Shown here in pieces: positions 47,702 through 56,552 of a DNA stretch of 64,000 bases (within the stretch, counting starts at the first letter, position 1; each line of letters starts with the position of its first letter). The stretch covers positions 418,545 to 482,544 of the forward strand of contig NZ_LGRA01000013.1 in NCBI RefSeq assembly GCF_003116095.1, given 5' to 3'. The notes under the pieces were generated by a model that saw only the letters and a program-made list of their open reading frames with translations, had not been told where the DNA came from and ran no database searches. Source of the DNA: Azospirillum sp. TSO35-2. GTDB lineage: Bacteria; Pseudomonadota; Alphaproteobacteria; Azospirillales; Azospirillaceae. Position numbers and translations under genes: made by a program.

Positions 47702-47715
47702 GGCGGTGGAGCCGG

Positions 47716-48180
47716 TCAGGCGTCGGCCGCCTCGATCGCGCGACGGGCCCGTCGTGCCGGCGCCTCGTCCGGCGCGCTGTGGCCCAGGCCTTCGAAGTCG
47801 CCGCGCAGCGCCTTCAGCGCCGTCCGCTCGCGCTGGATCTCGGCCGCGCTGCGGATGCCCAGGCGCCGGAGCACCGGAATCGGCGGGCACCAGCCCTGAA
47901 GCGCGTGCTGAAGCAGAAAGCCGGCGACGGCGGCGGGCAGCAGCAGAAAGCGCCGGTCGGCGAACGCGCCCAGCAGGGTGCCGGTCAGCGCCAGGGTCGC
48001 CGCGTTGGTCTCGAGCGTGCGCTCGACGTCCCATTCGCGATCGAGGTCGCGGAGGCGGCGGTCGATCTCCTCCGGATGCTCGGCATGGTGGCGGACGCTC
48101 TGCGTGATCTCGGCGGCGATCCGACGGTTCAGTTCGGCGGACGTGGCATTCTCCACGCGGGAGACGGTGGCGGGCAGCAT
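47716..48180 (-). CDS. DUF2892 membrane protein
   Basis: 154 residues. The N-terminal half is charged and helical (SAELNRRIAAEITQSVRHHAEHPEEIDRRLRDLDREWDVERTLE); then two hydrophobic helices and the DUF2892/YgaP signature GWCPPIPVLRRLGIRSAAEIQRERTALKALRGDF. Function unknown; such proteins often accompany sulfur-transfer or stress genes. The ATG at 48180 has AGGAGGGATCC directly upstream. Monocistronic, flanked by hairpins. Confidence 0.85.
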   Translation of the reverse strand: MLPATVSRVENATSAELNRRIAAEITQSVRHHAEHPEEIDRRLRDLDREWDVERTLETNAATLALTGTLLGAFADRRFLLLPAAVAGFLLQHALQGWCPPIPVLRRLGIRSAAEIQRERTALKALRGDFEGLGHSAPDEAPARRARRAIEAADA

Positions 48181-48409
48181 GGATCCCTCCTGGGTCGGTT
48201 CCGGTGAACGGCGCCGCGTTGCCGGCGGCGCCTTGTCCCGCAAACATGAGGGAGTTCTGATGCGTTCCCCGGAGTGACGGCTCGGGCTTGCCTGCGCGCG
48301 CCGCGCCCGGGACTCCGGAGGAGGGGTCCGGAGCCCCGGGCGGGCCGAACGCGCGTTCATACGCCACGCAGGCTTCGGCCCTATCGGGCCGCGGCCGCCG
48401 TCGCGGCCG

Positions 48410-48450
48410 GATACCGGGTTCAGGAGTCAAGACATCCAGAACCCGGTATC
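48410..48450. terminator. Hairpin at the end of the GMC dehydrogenase operon
   Basis: GATACCGGGTTC (48410-48421) and GAACCCGGTATC (48439-48450) form a perfect 12-bp stem with a 17-nt loop, touching the stop codon of the GMC gene. Likely 3' end of that reverse-strand operon. Confidence 0.6.
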
Positions 48451-50020
48451 AGATCTCCCGGTGGCTCATCTGCTCGGCGATGTGGTCGGCCTGCCGGATC
48501 GCCAGCGCGACGATGGTCAGGGTCGGGTTCTCCGACGCGCCGCTGGTGAACTGGCTGCCGTCCGACACGAACAGGTTCTTGATGTCGTGCGTCTGGCCCC
48601 ATTTGTTGACGACGCCGTCCCGCGCGTTGGCGCTCATGCGGTTGGTGCCGAGGTTGTGGGTGGAGGGGTAGGGCGGCGTGTGGATGGTCCGCGTTGCGCC
48701 CACCGCGTCGTAGACGGCGGAGCCGCGGCCGTAGGCGTGGGTGCGCATGGCGACGTCGTTGGGATGGTCGTCGAAGTTCACGTTCGGGATCGGCAGGCCG
48801 AACTTGTCCTTCTCGGTCGCGTGCAGGGTGATGCGGTTGGTCTCGCGCGGCATGTCCTCGCCGACCAGCCACATGCCGGCCATATGGTCGTAGGCGTCCA
48901 TCGCCGAGCTGAAGTCGCGGCCCCAGGCGCCGGGGTCGAGGAAGGCGGCCATGAAGGGCACGCCGAGCGACAGCGTTTCCATCTCGTAGCCGCCGACGAA
49001 GCCGCGCCGCGGGTCGAAGCGGGATTCGTCGCGGATGATCCCGGCCATGGTGGTGCCGCGGTACATGTGCACCGGTCGGTCGAACACCGCGTAGACCGAG
49101 CCGGTCATGTGCCGCATGTAGTTGCGCCCGACTTGGCCCGACGAGTTCGCCAGCCCGTCCGGGAACATCGACGACGCCGAGTTCAGCAGCAGGCGCGGGC
49201 TCTCGATCGAGTTGCCGGCGACGGCGACGACGCGGGCCTTCTGCCGGTGGAAGGCGCCGGTGGCGTCGGCGTAGAGCACCGCGTTGACCCGGCCCTTCGC
49301 GTCATGCTCGATCTTCAGGACCTGGGAGTTCGGCCGGACCTCCAGGTTGCCGGTGGCCTCGCCCTTGGGGATCTCGGTGTAGAGGGTCGACCATTTCGCA
49401 CCCGACTTGCAGCCCTGGAAGCAGAAGCCGATCTGCTGGCAGGCGCCGCGGCCGTCGCGCGGCTTGCTGTTGATCGACATGTTGCCGGTGTGGAACTCGT
49501 TGTAGCCCAGCTTCTTGGCGCCGGCCGCCAGCACCTTGTAATTGTTGTTGCCGGGCAGGCGCGGGATGCCGTTGGTGCCGGTCGTCCCCATCTTGAACTC
49601 GGCCTTGTCGTAATAGGGCTCCATCTCCGCCAGCGTCACCGGCCAGTCGAGCAGGTTGGCCCCCTCGATCTCGCCATAGGTGGTGCGCGTCTTGAACTCA
49701 TGCTCCTGGAAGCGGAGCGAGGCGCCGGCCCAATGGACGGTGGAGCCGCCGACCGCCTTGACGATCCAGGCCGGCAGGTTGGGGAAGTCCTTCGCCACCC
49801 GCCAGGCGCCCGAGGTGGTCCGCTTGTCGAGCCAGGAGATTTGCGAGAAGCTCTTCCACTCGTCGTTCACGAAGTCCTGAATCTCGTGGCGTCCGCCGGC
49901 TTCCAGGCAGACGACCTTGATCCCCTTCTGCGCCAGCTCGTTCGACAGCGTGCCGCCGCCGGCACCCGATCCGATCACCACCACGACGCCGTCGTCGTCC
50001 AGTCCGAATTTCGCAGCCAT
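48449..50020 (-). CDS. GMC-family FAD dehydrogenase (membrane alcohol/polyol dehydrogenase large subunit)
   Basis: 523 residues. FAD motif VVVIGSGAGGGTLSNELAQKG near residue 15, GGSTVHWAGASLRF near 90, and the C-terminal GMC part with NLGTNRMSANARDGVVNKWGQTHDIKNLFVSDGSQFTSGASENPTLTI. It matches the gluconate/alcohol/sorbitol dehydrogenase branch that works with a small Tat-exported subunit and cytochrome c; both are encoded in this operon. It should oxidise an alcohol or hydroxyketone in the periplasm and feed the respiratory chain. No own signal; Tat hitch-hiking on the small subunit is expected. Confidence 0.9.
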   Translation of the reverse strand: MAAKFGLDDDGVVVVIGSGAGGGTLSNELAQKGIKVVCLEAGGRHEIQDFVNDEWKSFSQISWLDKRTTSGAWRVAKDFPNLPAWIVKAVGGSTVHWAGASLRFQEHEFKTRTTYGEIEGANLLDWPVTLAEMEPYYDKAEFKMGTTGTNGIPRLPGNNNYKVLAAGAKKLGYNEFHTGNMSINSKPRDGRGACQQIGFCFQGCKSGAKWSTLYTEIPKGEATGNLEVRPNSQVLKIEHDAKGRVNAVLYADATGAFHRQKARVVAVAGNSIESPRLLLNSASSMFPDGLANSSGQVGRNYMRHMTGSVYAVFDRPVHMYRGTTMAGIIRDESRFDPRRGFVGGYEMETLSLGVPFMAAFLDPGAWGRDFSSAMDAYDHMAGMWLVGEDMPRETNRITLHATEKDKFGLPIPNVNFDDHPNDVAMRTHAYGRGSAVYDAVGATRTIHTPPYPSTHNLGTNRMSANARDGVVNKWGQTHDIKNLFVSDGSQFTSGASENPTLTIVALAIRQADHIAEQMSHREI

Positions 50021-50083
50021 TCCTCGGGTCCTCCCCCTTAGGGTATTTGATTGGGCGTTCTTTGAGGCGCGTCGACGCTGCCG

Positions 50084-50638
50084 TCAGGCGTCCTTGATCC
50101 AGTCGAGATCGTCGAAGCCGCGGTGGACGTAGCCGCCATACTCGGCCGAGGGCCCTTCGTAGCCGAGCTTGGCCCACACCTCCGGCTGGTTGTAGAGGGC
50201 GACCACCATGTCGCCGCGCACCTTGGCGAAGAACGGGGTGGATTCGATCGACTTCAGCACCGCCACGCGGTCGGCCTCGGCCGGAATGGCGGCGTAGGGG
50301 GCGTTGCGCAGCTTGCGCGCGGCGGCGTCGAGCGCCACGGCGCCTTCGTTGAGCTGGCCGGCGATCGTCGCGTCCTTGGCCGCCGCCTGGTCCATCGAGG
50401 CCAGCGCCGTTTCGTAATAGGCGTTGCCCAGCCGGTCGTGCGGGTAGAGGTCGCGCACCATGACCAGCAGGGTCTTGGCCGCCTCGGGCTTGATCGCCGT
50501 CAGCCCCTCGGCCCAGGCCGGCGTTGCGGTGATCGACACCATCCCGCCCGACACCGCGCCCGCCGCCGCCACCGAGGCGGCGGAGGTCTTCAGGAAATTC
50601 CGCCTGTTGAGCCGTGTCCGTTTGTCGAGAACGCGCAT
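50084..50638 (-). CDS. Gluconate 2-dehydrogenase subunit 3 family protein (Tat-exported small subunit)
   Basis: 184 residues. The N-terminus has a twin-arginine signal (LNRRNFLKTSA), cleaved near residue 43 (ATPAWAEG), followed by a helical small-subunit fold with the conserved RDLYPHDRLGNAYYETAL. It chaperones and exports the cofactor-loaded GMC flavoprotein. GGAAGGAG precedes the ATG. It is 63 bp before the GMC gene and 60 bp after the VOC gene, same operon. Confidence 0.9.
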   Translation of the reverse strand: MRVLDKRTRLNRRNFLKTSAASVAAAGAVSGGMVSITATPAWAEGLTAIKPEAAKTLLVMVRDLYPHDRLGNAYYETALASMDQAAAKDATIAGQLNEGAVALDAAARKLRNAPYAAIPAEADRVAVLKSIESTPFFAKVRGDMVVALYNQPEVWAKLGYEGPSAEYGGYVHRGFDDLDWIKDA

Positions 50639-50698
50639 GATCGACGTCTCCTTCCCATGGTTGGTTGTTCTTGCTGCGCCAAATCAGCGGCAACGGCG

Positions 50699-51094
50699 TC
50701 AGCGGTAGCGGCCGTGCCGTTGCAGGACCTCGGTCTTGTAGCCGTCCGGATCGGTGACGAAGAAGAAGCGGGCGAGCAGCGTGCCGCCCGGCGCGAATTC
50801 CTTCACCGGCGTCACCGGAAAGCCCAGCGCCGACAGGCGGGCGTGCTCGCGCTCCAGATCGTCGACCGCCACCGCCATGTGGCCGTAGCCGTCGCCGTGG
50901 CTGTAGGGGGTGCTGCGGTCGTGGTTGACGGTCAGCTCCAGCTCGACATCGTTCTCGGCGTTGCGCAGGTAGATCAGCGTGAAGCCGTCGAAGGCCAGCC
51001 GGTCGGCCGGCTCAAGCCCGAAGGCCTTGGCGTAGAAGTCCAGCGACCGCTGTTCGTCGAGGACGCGCACCATCATGTGGATGATCTTGGCCAT
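50699..51094 (-). CDS. VOC protein, lactoylglutathione lyase (glyoxalase I)-like
   Basis: 131 residues. The N-terminus IIHMMVRVLDEQRSLDFYAKAFGLEPADR and the later GHMAVAVDDLEREHARL and FFVTDPDGYKTEVLQR place it with glyoxalase I. Candidate metal ligands are His6, the Glu in ELELT, the His in GHMAV and the Glu in KTEVL. If it is a glyoxalase, its presence in this operon implies a methylglyoxal-type product, which would fit oxidation of acetol by the GMC enzyme (inference). Confidence 0.82.
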   Translation of the reverse strand: MAKIIHMMVRVLDEQRSLDFYAKAFGLEPADRLAFDGFTLIYLRNAENDVELELTVNHDRSTPYSHGDGYGHMAVAVDDLEREHARLSALGFPVTPVKEFAPGGTLLARFFFVTDPDGYKTEVLQRHGRYR

Positions 51095-51127
51095 GATGTT
51101 TCCTGCGATGGCGTTGGGGGGCCGGCG

Positions 51128-51556
51128 TCACTGTTTGGTGCTGGGGTTGGCACTGGCGCTGGTGATGGTCTGCAGAAAGCTGATGATGCTCTTGCGGACA
51201 CTGTCGTCGTCCTGCCGGTAGTTCATGTAGCTGCCGGGCACGAAGGCGTTGGAGTTGGTCAGCCAGCGCTCCAGATGCCCGGCATCCCAGGCGAAACCGG
51301 CGCCGCGCAGCGCATCGGAATACTCGAAGCGGTCCGCCGTGCCGGCCTTGCGGCCGATCACCCCGTAGAGCGGCGGCCCGGCGCGTGGCCCGTCGTCCTT
51401 CTTCACCGAATGGCAGGTTCCGCATTGCTGGCGGAACAGGGCTTCGCCTTCCGCCGCCGCCGATTTCCCGGTGAAGGGTGAGAACGGTATCATCAAGAGG
51501 AGCAGCAGCATCACCCAGCGGCGCGGCGACAGCCTCGCGTGCATCGCGTGCCTCAT
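51128..51556 (-). CDS. Periplasmic class I cytochrome c
   Basis: 142 residues. Signal peptide (hydrophobic VMLLLLLMIPFSPFTG, cleavage after SAAA near residue 35), single CGTCH haem motif near residue 46, PLYGVIGRKAG, and axial Met in GSYMNYR. Typical cytochrome c2/c550-like. It heads the operon cyt c-VOC-subunit 3-GMC and should accept electrons from the GMC dehydrogenase. ATG 51556 has GGGAGGGA upstream, and a sigma-54 promoter lies 88-103 bp before the start. Confidence 0.88.
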   Translation of the reverse strand: MRHAMHARLSPRRWVMLLLLLMIPFSPFTGKSAAAEGEALFRQQCGTCHSVKKDDGPRAGPPLYGVIGRKAGTADRFEYSDALRGAGFAWDAGHLERWLTNSNAFVPGSYMNYRQDDDSVRKSIISFLQTITSASANPSTKQ

Positions 51557-51643
51557 CGTTTCAAATCCCTCCCGAAGCGTTGGGTCGGCGCCCGTTGTGG
51601 TTCGCCTCCGGGTCAGCCGGGGCGGCGCCGTCGACCGGGAAAG

Positions 51644-51659
51644 AGCAAGCGTCATGCCA
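51644..51659 (-). promoter_or_regulatory. Sigma-54 promoter for the cytochrome c/GMC operon
   Basis: On the reverse strand the sequence reads TGGCATG-ACGC-TTGCT (51659 down to 51644). One mismatch from the TGGCACG-N4-TTGCT consensus, with the invariant GG and GC exactly 12 bp apart. The predicted transcript starts around 51633, some 77 nt before the cytochrome c ATG. Confidence 0.75.
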
Positions 51660-51733
51660 GCCTGCAAAAAGGCGCCGTCGGCATGGTCGAAAGCCGCTTT
51701 CCCGGGCGTGGCGCCGGTCCCGGCCGTCCCGAC

Positions 51734-51783
51734 TGTTTCGTTTTGAGACACCGGCCCGCGACATATCGTCCCACATTGGGACA
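51734..51783. promoter_or_regulatory. Two phased dyads, probable enhancer sites for the sigma-54 activator
   Basis: Site 1 is TGTTTC-N5-GAGACA (51734-51750); site 2 is CGTCCC-N5-GGGACA (51767-51783). Both fit TGTYYC-N5-GRGACA, apart from the first base of site 2, and are 33 bp apart (three helical turns). They lie 53-102 bp upstream of the forward -24 box and 75-124 bp upstream of the reverse one, a usual distance for NtrC-family enhancers. Confidence 0.65.
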
Positions 51784-51835
51784 GTGCGTGACACGAACTT
51801 TCTTTAAAACGGCCCATGGGCATGGCCCGGTGTTT

Positions 51836-51851
51836 TGGCACGGTCGTTGCT
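51836..51851 (+). promoter_or_regulatory. Sigma-54 promoter for the mimABCD operon
   Basis: TGGCACG-GTCG-TTGCT (51836-51851) is a perfect -24/-12 consensus with correct GG-GC spacing. The start would be near 51863, giving a leader of about 200 nt before the mimA ATG at 52063. The AT-rich patch around 51800-51810 might help bending by IHF (inference). Confidence 0.85.
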
Positions 51852-52062
51852 TTATGGGGCTGACGATGCGCCCGCCCCGGTTCGGCGGACGCAAGCGGCC
51901 TGAGGCCGGCAGCCTTCGACGATCGGGCTGCCGACCGGTGCCATTCCCGCCGACATCGCCTGGCCCGCAAGCCGACGCCCCTTCGTCCGGCCTCTTGCGG
52001 CCGACGCGACCCTTCAGGCCCGTCACCGGATCAACACCATCAAAATCATGGGGAGAGACGAC

Positions 52063-53727
52063 ATGCCGGATGGATTGACGCTGAACAAGATCACCAGCCA
52101 GAAGGGCATCGGCATCAGCGAGGCGGCGCGCCGTGTCGCCGACCTCGGCTGGACGCCGTCCTACGTCAAGGAGGCGATGGCCTTTCCGACCGACTACAAG
52201 ATCTCCAAGGCGCCGCGCGACCCGATGAAGCAGGTCCTGCGCTCCTACTTCCCGATGCAGGAGGAGAAGGACAACCGCGTCTATGGCGCGCTGGACGCGG
52301 CGCTGCGCGGCGACATGTTCCGCAACGTCGAACCGCGCTGGATCGAATGGATGAAGCTGTTCCTGGCGATCATCCCCTTCCCGGAGATCTCGGCGGCGCG
52401 GTCGATGGCGACGCTGGGCCAGCTGGCGCCGGGCGACGACCTGCGCACCGGCTTCACCATGCAGATGATCGACGAGTTCCGGCACTCGACGATCCAGATG
52501 AACCTCAAGAAATGGTACATGGAGAACTACATCGACCCGGCCGGGTTCGACATCACCGAGAAGGCATTCGGCAAATGCTACGCCACCACCATCGGCCGGC
52601 AGTTCGGTGAAGCCTTCCTGACCGGCGACGCCATCACCGCGTCGAACATCTATCTGCAGGTCGTGGCGGAGACCGCCTTCACCAACACGCTGTTCGTCGC
52701 CATGCCGTCGGAAGCGGCGCGCAACGGCGACTATGCCCTGCCGACCGTCTTCCTGTCGGTGCAGAGCGACGAATCCCGCCACATCGGCAACGGCCATTCC
52801 ATGCTGATGTCGGTGCTGAAAGAGCCGGACAACCATCTGCTGCTGGAACGGGACATCCGCTATTCCTTCTGGCAGAATCACATGATCGTCGACGCCGCCA
52901 TCGGCACGATCATCGAATACGGCACCAAGCACCGCGACAAGAACAAGGAATCCTACGCCGAGCTGTGGCATCGCTGGATTTTCGAGGATTACTACCGCAC
53001 CTACCTGCTGCCGCTGGAGAAGTACGGCATCAAGATCCACCACGACGACGTCCACGAAGCCTTCGACAGCATCGTCAAGAAGAACTACGTCCACAAGATC
53101 GCCCAGTTCTTCTCGGCCGGCTGGTGGGCCAACTTCTGGCGCATCGAGGCGATGACCGAGCGCGATTTCGAATGGTTCGAGAGCAAGTATCCGGGCTGGT
53201 ACGACGAGTTCGGCGTCTGGTGGGAGAATTACGCCAAGCTCAGCAAGCCCGGCAGCGTGCCGATCACCTTCGCCGACACCGGCTACGTCTATCCGCACCG
53301 CTGCTGGTCGAGCCTGGTGCCCTGCGTCATCCGCGAGGATTTCCAGGTCGATGAGGTGGATGGCGAGCTGTTCACCTACGCCTCCGAGGTCGACCGCTGG
53401 ACCCACAAGGAGGCGTTCGCCGCCGAATACCAGGGCCGCCCGACCCCAGCAATGGGGCGGTTCACCGGCCGGCGCCAGTGGGAGGAGGTCTATGACGGCT
53501 GGGACCTCGCCGACGCCATCCAGGACATGGGCTTCGTCCGCCCGGACGGGAAGACGCTGATCGCCCAGCCGCATCTGTCCTTCGAGGAGAAGGACATGTG
53601 GACGCTGGACCATGTGCGCGGCCACACCATCCGCAGCCCGCTGCTCGCCCTGCGCGGGATGACGCCGCAGCAGCGCCAGACGCACATCGACGAGTACCGC
53701 AAGGGCTTCAAAATCCGCCGGGTCTGA
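52063..53727 (+). CDS. mimA: Diiron monooxygenase large (alpha) subunit, propane/acetone/phenol monooxygenase type
   Basis: 554 residues; soluble diiron monooxygenase (SDIMO) hydroxylase alpha. Two ExxH iron motifs are visible: EFRH in MQMIDEFRHSTIQ near residue 145 and ESRH in SVQSDESRHIGNG near 240. It resembles MimA/PrmA (propane 2-monooxygenase, acetone to acetol) more than methane or toluene enzymes, and the gene order alpha-reductase-beta-coupling protein-GroEL-like is that of mimABCDG. ATG 52063 follows GGGGAGA. Substrate is not decided by sequence; small alkanes, ketones or phenol are possible. Confidence 0.92.
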   Translation: MPDGLTLNKITSQKGIGISEAARRVADLGWTPSYVKEAMAFPTDYKISKAPRDPMKQVLRSYFPMQEEKDNRVYGALDAALRGDMFRNVEPRWIEWMKLFLAIIPFPEISAARSMATLGQLAPGDDLRTGFTMQMIDEFRHSTIQMNLKKWYMENYIDPAGFDITEKAFGKCYATTIGRQFGEAFLTGDAITASNIYLQVVAETAFTNTLFVAMPSEAARNGDYALPTVFLSVQSDESRHIGNGHSMLMSVLKEPDNHLLLERDIRYSFWQNHMIVDAAIGTIIEYGTKHRDKNKESYAELWHRWIFEDYYRTYLLPLEKYGIKIHHDDVHEAFDSIVKKNYVHKIAQFFSAGWWANFWRIEAMTERDFEWFESKYPGWYDEFGVWWENYAKLSKPGSVPITFADTGYVYPHRCWSSLVPCVIREDFQVDEVDGELFTYASEVDRWTHKEAFAAEYQGRPTPAMGRFTGRRQWEEVYDGWDLADAIQDMGFVRPDGKTLIAQPHLSFEEKDMWTLDHVRGHTIRSPLLALRGMTPQQRQTHIDEYRKGFKIRRV

Positions 53728-53833
53728 TCCCCAGCCCTTTTGCCTGGGCCCGCCCCCCTTTCCGGATGGAGAGGGGGAACGGGGATCCCCTGCGGACATC
53801 ACAGGCGGACATCACCGCGGAGATCGACAGACC

Positions 53834-54892
53834 ATGACCGCACAAGCGCTACACGACAGCCCGGCCGTCCACACGGTGCGGCTGGAGCCGGTCGGCATCG
53901 AAATGGAGGTCGCGGAGGGGGAAACCATCCTCGACGCCGCCTTCCGCCAGGGCGTCTCGCTGATGCATGGCTGCAAGGAGGGGCAATGCTCCGCCTGCAA
54001 ATGCCTGCTGATCGACGGCGACGTGGAGATGCTGAAATACTCCACCTTCGCGCTCTCCGATCCGGAGCGCGACAGCAACCACATCCTGCTGTGCCGCTCG
54101 CTGGCCTACAGCGACGTGGCGGTGGAACTGCTGAACTACGACGAGGATCTGCTGTCCCGCTCCATCCCGGTCAAGGACTTTGCCGCCCGGCTGGCCGCGG
54201 TGGAGCCGCTGACCCACGACATCGTCGCCATCGCGCTGGAGCTGGACCAGCCGATGAAATTCTGGGCCGGCCAGTATGTCGACATCACGTTGCCCGGAAT
54301 CGGCCTCACCCGCTCCTTCTCGATGGGCAACCCGCCGGCCGACGGCAACCGGCTGGAGTTCATCATCAAGAAATACCCGGACGGCGCCTTCTCGCGCCAG
54401 TTGGACGGCGGCCTGTCGGTCGGCGACCGGGTGAGCGTCCGCGGTCCCTACGGCACCTGTTTCCGCCGCGAGGGGCGGGAGGGGCCGATGATCCTGGTCG
54501 GCGGCGGGTCGGGCATGGCGCCGCTGCTGTCGATCCTGCGCGATCAGGCCGCCAGCGGTGAAACCCGACCGGTGCGGCTCTTCTACGGCGCCCGCAGCCA
54601 CAGGGACCTGTTCCACCTCGACCTGTTCGAGGAGTTCGCCCGCAGCCTGCCCGACTTCGCCTTCATCCCCGCCCTGTCGCACGCCGAGGAGGGCGACGGC
54701 TGGACCGGGGAGACCGGCTTCATCCACGAGGTGCTGCGCCGGCACCTGTCCGAGATGGCGGAGGTGGAGGAGGCCGACGTCTTCTCCTGCGGGCCGCCGC
54801 CGATGATCGACGCGGTCCTGCCGGTCCTGCAGATGGCCGGCGTCGATTCCGCACGCGTCTATTTCGACAAATTCACCCCCGCCACCCGCTGA
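53834..54892 (+). CDS. mimB: Monooxygenase NADH reductase component
   Basis: 352 residues. N-terminal plant-type [2Fe-2S] ferredoxin (Cys47, Cys52, Cys55, Cys87), FAD-binding domain with RSFSMGNPP near residue 157, and NAD-binding domain with LVGGGSGMAPLLSIL near 222 and the C-terminal CGPPPMIDA. It moves electrons from NADH to the diiron hydroxylase. The 106-bp gap after mimA is the largest inside the mimABCD genes but shows no obvious terminator. Confidence 0.93.
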   Translation: MTAQALHDSPAVHTVRLEPVGIEMEVAEGETILDAAFRQGVSLMHGCKEGQCSACKCLLIDGDVEMLKYSTFALSDPERDSNHILLCRSLAYSDVAVELLNYDEDLLSRSIPVKDFAARLAAVEPLTHDIVAIALELDQPMKFWAGQYVDITLPGIGLTRSFSMGNPPADGNRLEFIIKKYPDGAFSRQLDGGLSVGDRVSVRGPYGTCFRREGREGPMILVGGGSGMAPLLSILRDQAASGETRPVRLFYGARSHRDLFHLDLFEEFARSLPDFAFIPALSHAEEGDGWTGETGFIHEVLRRHLSEMAEVEEADVFSCGPPPMIDAVLPVLQMAGVDSARVYFDKFTPATR

Positions 54893-54924
54893 GCCGGGAT
54901 TTTGCAAATACGGGAGGAAAGACG

Positions 54925-56073
54925 ATGACCATGCAGGACACCGAAACCAAATCCGCCGCCGCCGGGGCCAAGGCCTTTCCCGGTTCCGACAGCCGCCGCT
55001 ACAACTACTTCGAACCGAAGGGGCGCAAGGCGACCCATTACGAGGACGTGACGGTCGACGTCCAGCCCGATCCGGAGCGCTACCTGCTCCAGAACTGGAT
55101 CATTTCCTTCGGCGACGGCACGCCGACCTATTCCAAGGACTGGACGGCGCTGGCGTGCACCGACTGGCACGGCTTCCGCGCCCCCGACCAGGAGTGGGAA
55201 CGCACCCATTACCAGCGCCAGTCGACCATCGTCGGCATGATCCAGAACGTGGTGGAGAACGCGCGGCGTGCCGGCGCGCCGGCGCGCTTCGACAAGGCCT
55301 GGGTCACCCTGCTGCAGAACCATGTCGGCGCCTTCAAGCACGCCGAATATGGGCTGGGCACCGCGCTGATGCGGGCGCAGCGCTACGGCTACACCCAGAT
55401 GGTGAACAACGCCATCCTGACCAACGCCTCCTACAAGCTGCGCTTCGCCCAGGACCTGACGCTCTATCTGGCTGAAATCGGCAGCGATATTGCCGGATCC
55501 AATGGGGGCGGCTTCGACCTCGACGCCGGCAAGGCGCACTGGCTGGATGACCCGATCTGGCAGCCCTGCCGCGAGGCGGTGGAGCACATCCGCGCCGCGA
55601 CCGACTTCCTGGAGCAGTATTTCGCCGTCAACCTCGTCTTCGAACCGCTGGTGGGCGAGCTGTTCCGCAGCGGCTTCGTCATGCAGGTCGCCGCGGCGCA
55701 GAACGACTTCTCCACCCCGTCGGTCATCTCGGCGGCCGAGGCCGACTATGAACGCAACCTCGCCAACGCGGTGGAACTGTTCGCCCTGCTGCTGCGCGAC
55801 CCGGCGCATGGCGAGGCGAACCGCGCCATCCTGCAGCGCTGGTTCGCCCACCATGCCGGGCTGGCGGTGAAGGCGGCGTTGCAGCTCCAGCCGCTGTGGT
55901 CGCTGCCCCGGGTGAAGGCGGCCAGCTTCGTCGAGGCGTTCGACCGGGCGCGCAACCGCGTCGCCGCCATCGGGCGCGAGATCGGCATCGACGCCGACCT
56001 GCCGGCCCTGCCGCCGATGGAGGTGGGGCAGCCCGCTTCCGCGCCCGCGATTACCGACGCCGCGGCCGAGTAA
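54925..56073 (+). CDS. mimC: Diiron monooxygenase small (beta) subunit
   Basis: 382 residues, SDIMO beta: starts with RRYNYFEPKGRKATHYEDVTVDVQPDPERYLLQNWI, contains WHGFRAPDQEWERTHYQRQ, and lacks the iron ligands, as expected for the structural partner of MimA. It completes the (alpha-beta)2 hydroxylase. 32 bp after mimB with GGGAGGAA as ribosome-binding site. C-terminal 25 residues are Ala/Pro-rich tail. Confidence 0.92.
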   Translation: MTMQDTETKSAAAGAKAFPGSDSRRYNYFEPKGRKATHYEDVTVDVQPDPERYLLQNWIISFGDGTPTYSKDWTALACTDWHGFRAPDQEWERTHYQRQSTIVGMIQNVVENARRAGAPARFDKAWVTLLQNHVGAFKHAEYGLGTALMRAQRYGYTQMVNNAILTNASYKLRFAQDLTLYLAEIGSDIAGSNGGGFDLDAGKAHWLDDPIWQPCREAVEHIRAATDFLEQYFAVNLVFEPLVGELFRSGFVMQVAAAQNDFSTPSVISAAEADYERNLANAVELFALLLRDPAHGEANRAILQRWFAHHAGLAVKAALQLQPLWSLPRVKAASFVEAFDRARNRVAAIGREIGIDADLPALPPMEVGQPASAPAITDAAAE

Positions 56074-56107
56074 GCCATCCCGCATTTCCGCCAAGAGGAC
56101 GAAAGCC

Positions 56108-56464
56108 ATGAGCGTCACCACCGTGCAGCAGCTCTTCAAGCCGCTGAAGGACATCACCCAGGACGGCACCATCTCCCACCAGTGCGGCGTGACGATGAAC
56201 GACAGCGTCGAAGCGCGCTGCATCGCCGAGGTGATGGAGAGCAAGCCCGGCATCACCGTCACCTACCTGCCGGCGATGATCCGCATCGACGGCGAAGGCA
56301 AGATCGAGTTCAAGATGAGCGAGATCGGCGAAGCGCTGGGCCGCGAGATGACCCCGCACATCTTCGAGATCTCCACCTCCACCCACTATGGCCGCATGGT
56401 CATGATCGACGAGGACACCGTCGTCCTCTTCGGCAACATGGACGACGCGCTCGCCTACGAATGA
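56108..56464 (+). CDS. mimD: Monooxygenase coupling/effector protein
   Basis: 118 residues, MmoB/DmpM family: VGVTMNDSVEARCIAEVMESKPGITVTYLPAMIRIDGEGKIEFKMSEIGEALG, no cofactor. It binds the hydroxylase and gates oxygen and electron transfer. Followed directly by a hairpin with a T-tract, so much of the transcription may stop here. Confidence 0.93.
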   Translation: MSVTTVQQLFKPLKDITQDGTISHQCGVTMNDSVEARCIAEVMESKPGITVTYLPAMIRIDGEGKIEFKMSEIGEALGREMTPHIFEISTSTHYGRMVMIDEDTVVLFGNMDDALAYE

Positions 56465-56472
56465 GCGCGGAC

Positions 56473-56516
56473 GGGGCGGGGTCCGCTCAGGTCCGGTGGG
56501 CCCCGCCCCCCTTTTT
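56473..56516 (+). terminator. Rho-independent terminator/attenuator after mimD
   Basis: GGGGCGGGG (56473-56481) pairs with CCCCGCCCC (56501-56509), with additional pairing inside, followed by CCTTTTTAAAT. It lies before the chaperonin gene on the same strand, so the latter is either expressed by read-through or from its own promoter. Confidence 0.75.
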
Positions 56517-56552
56517 AAATCCGCAAAATCAAGAATGGGAGGGAACGAGACC

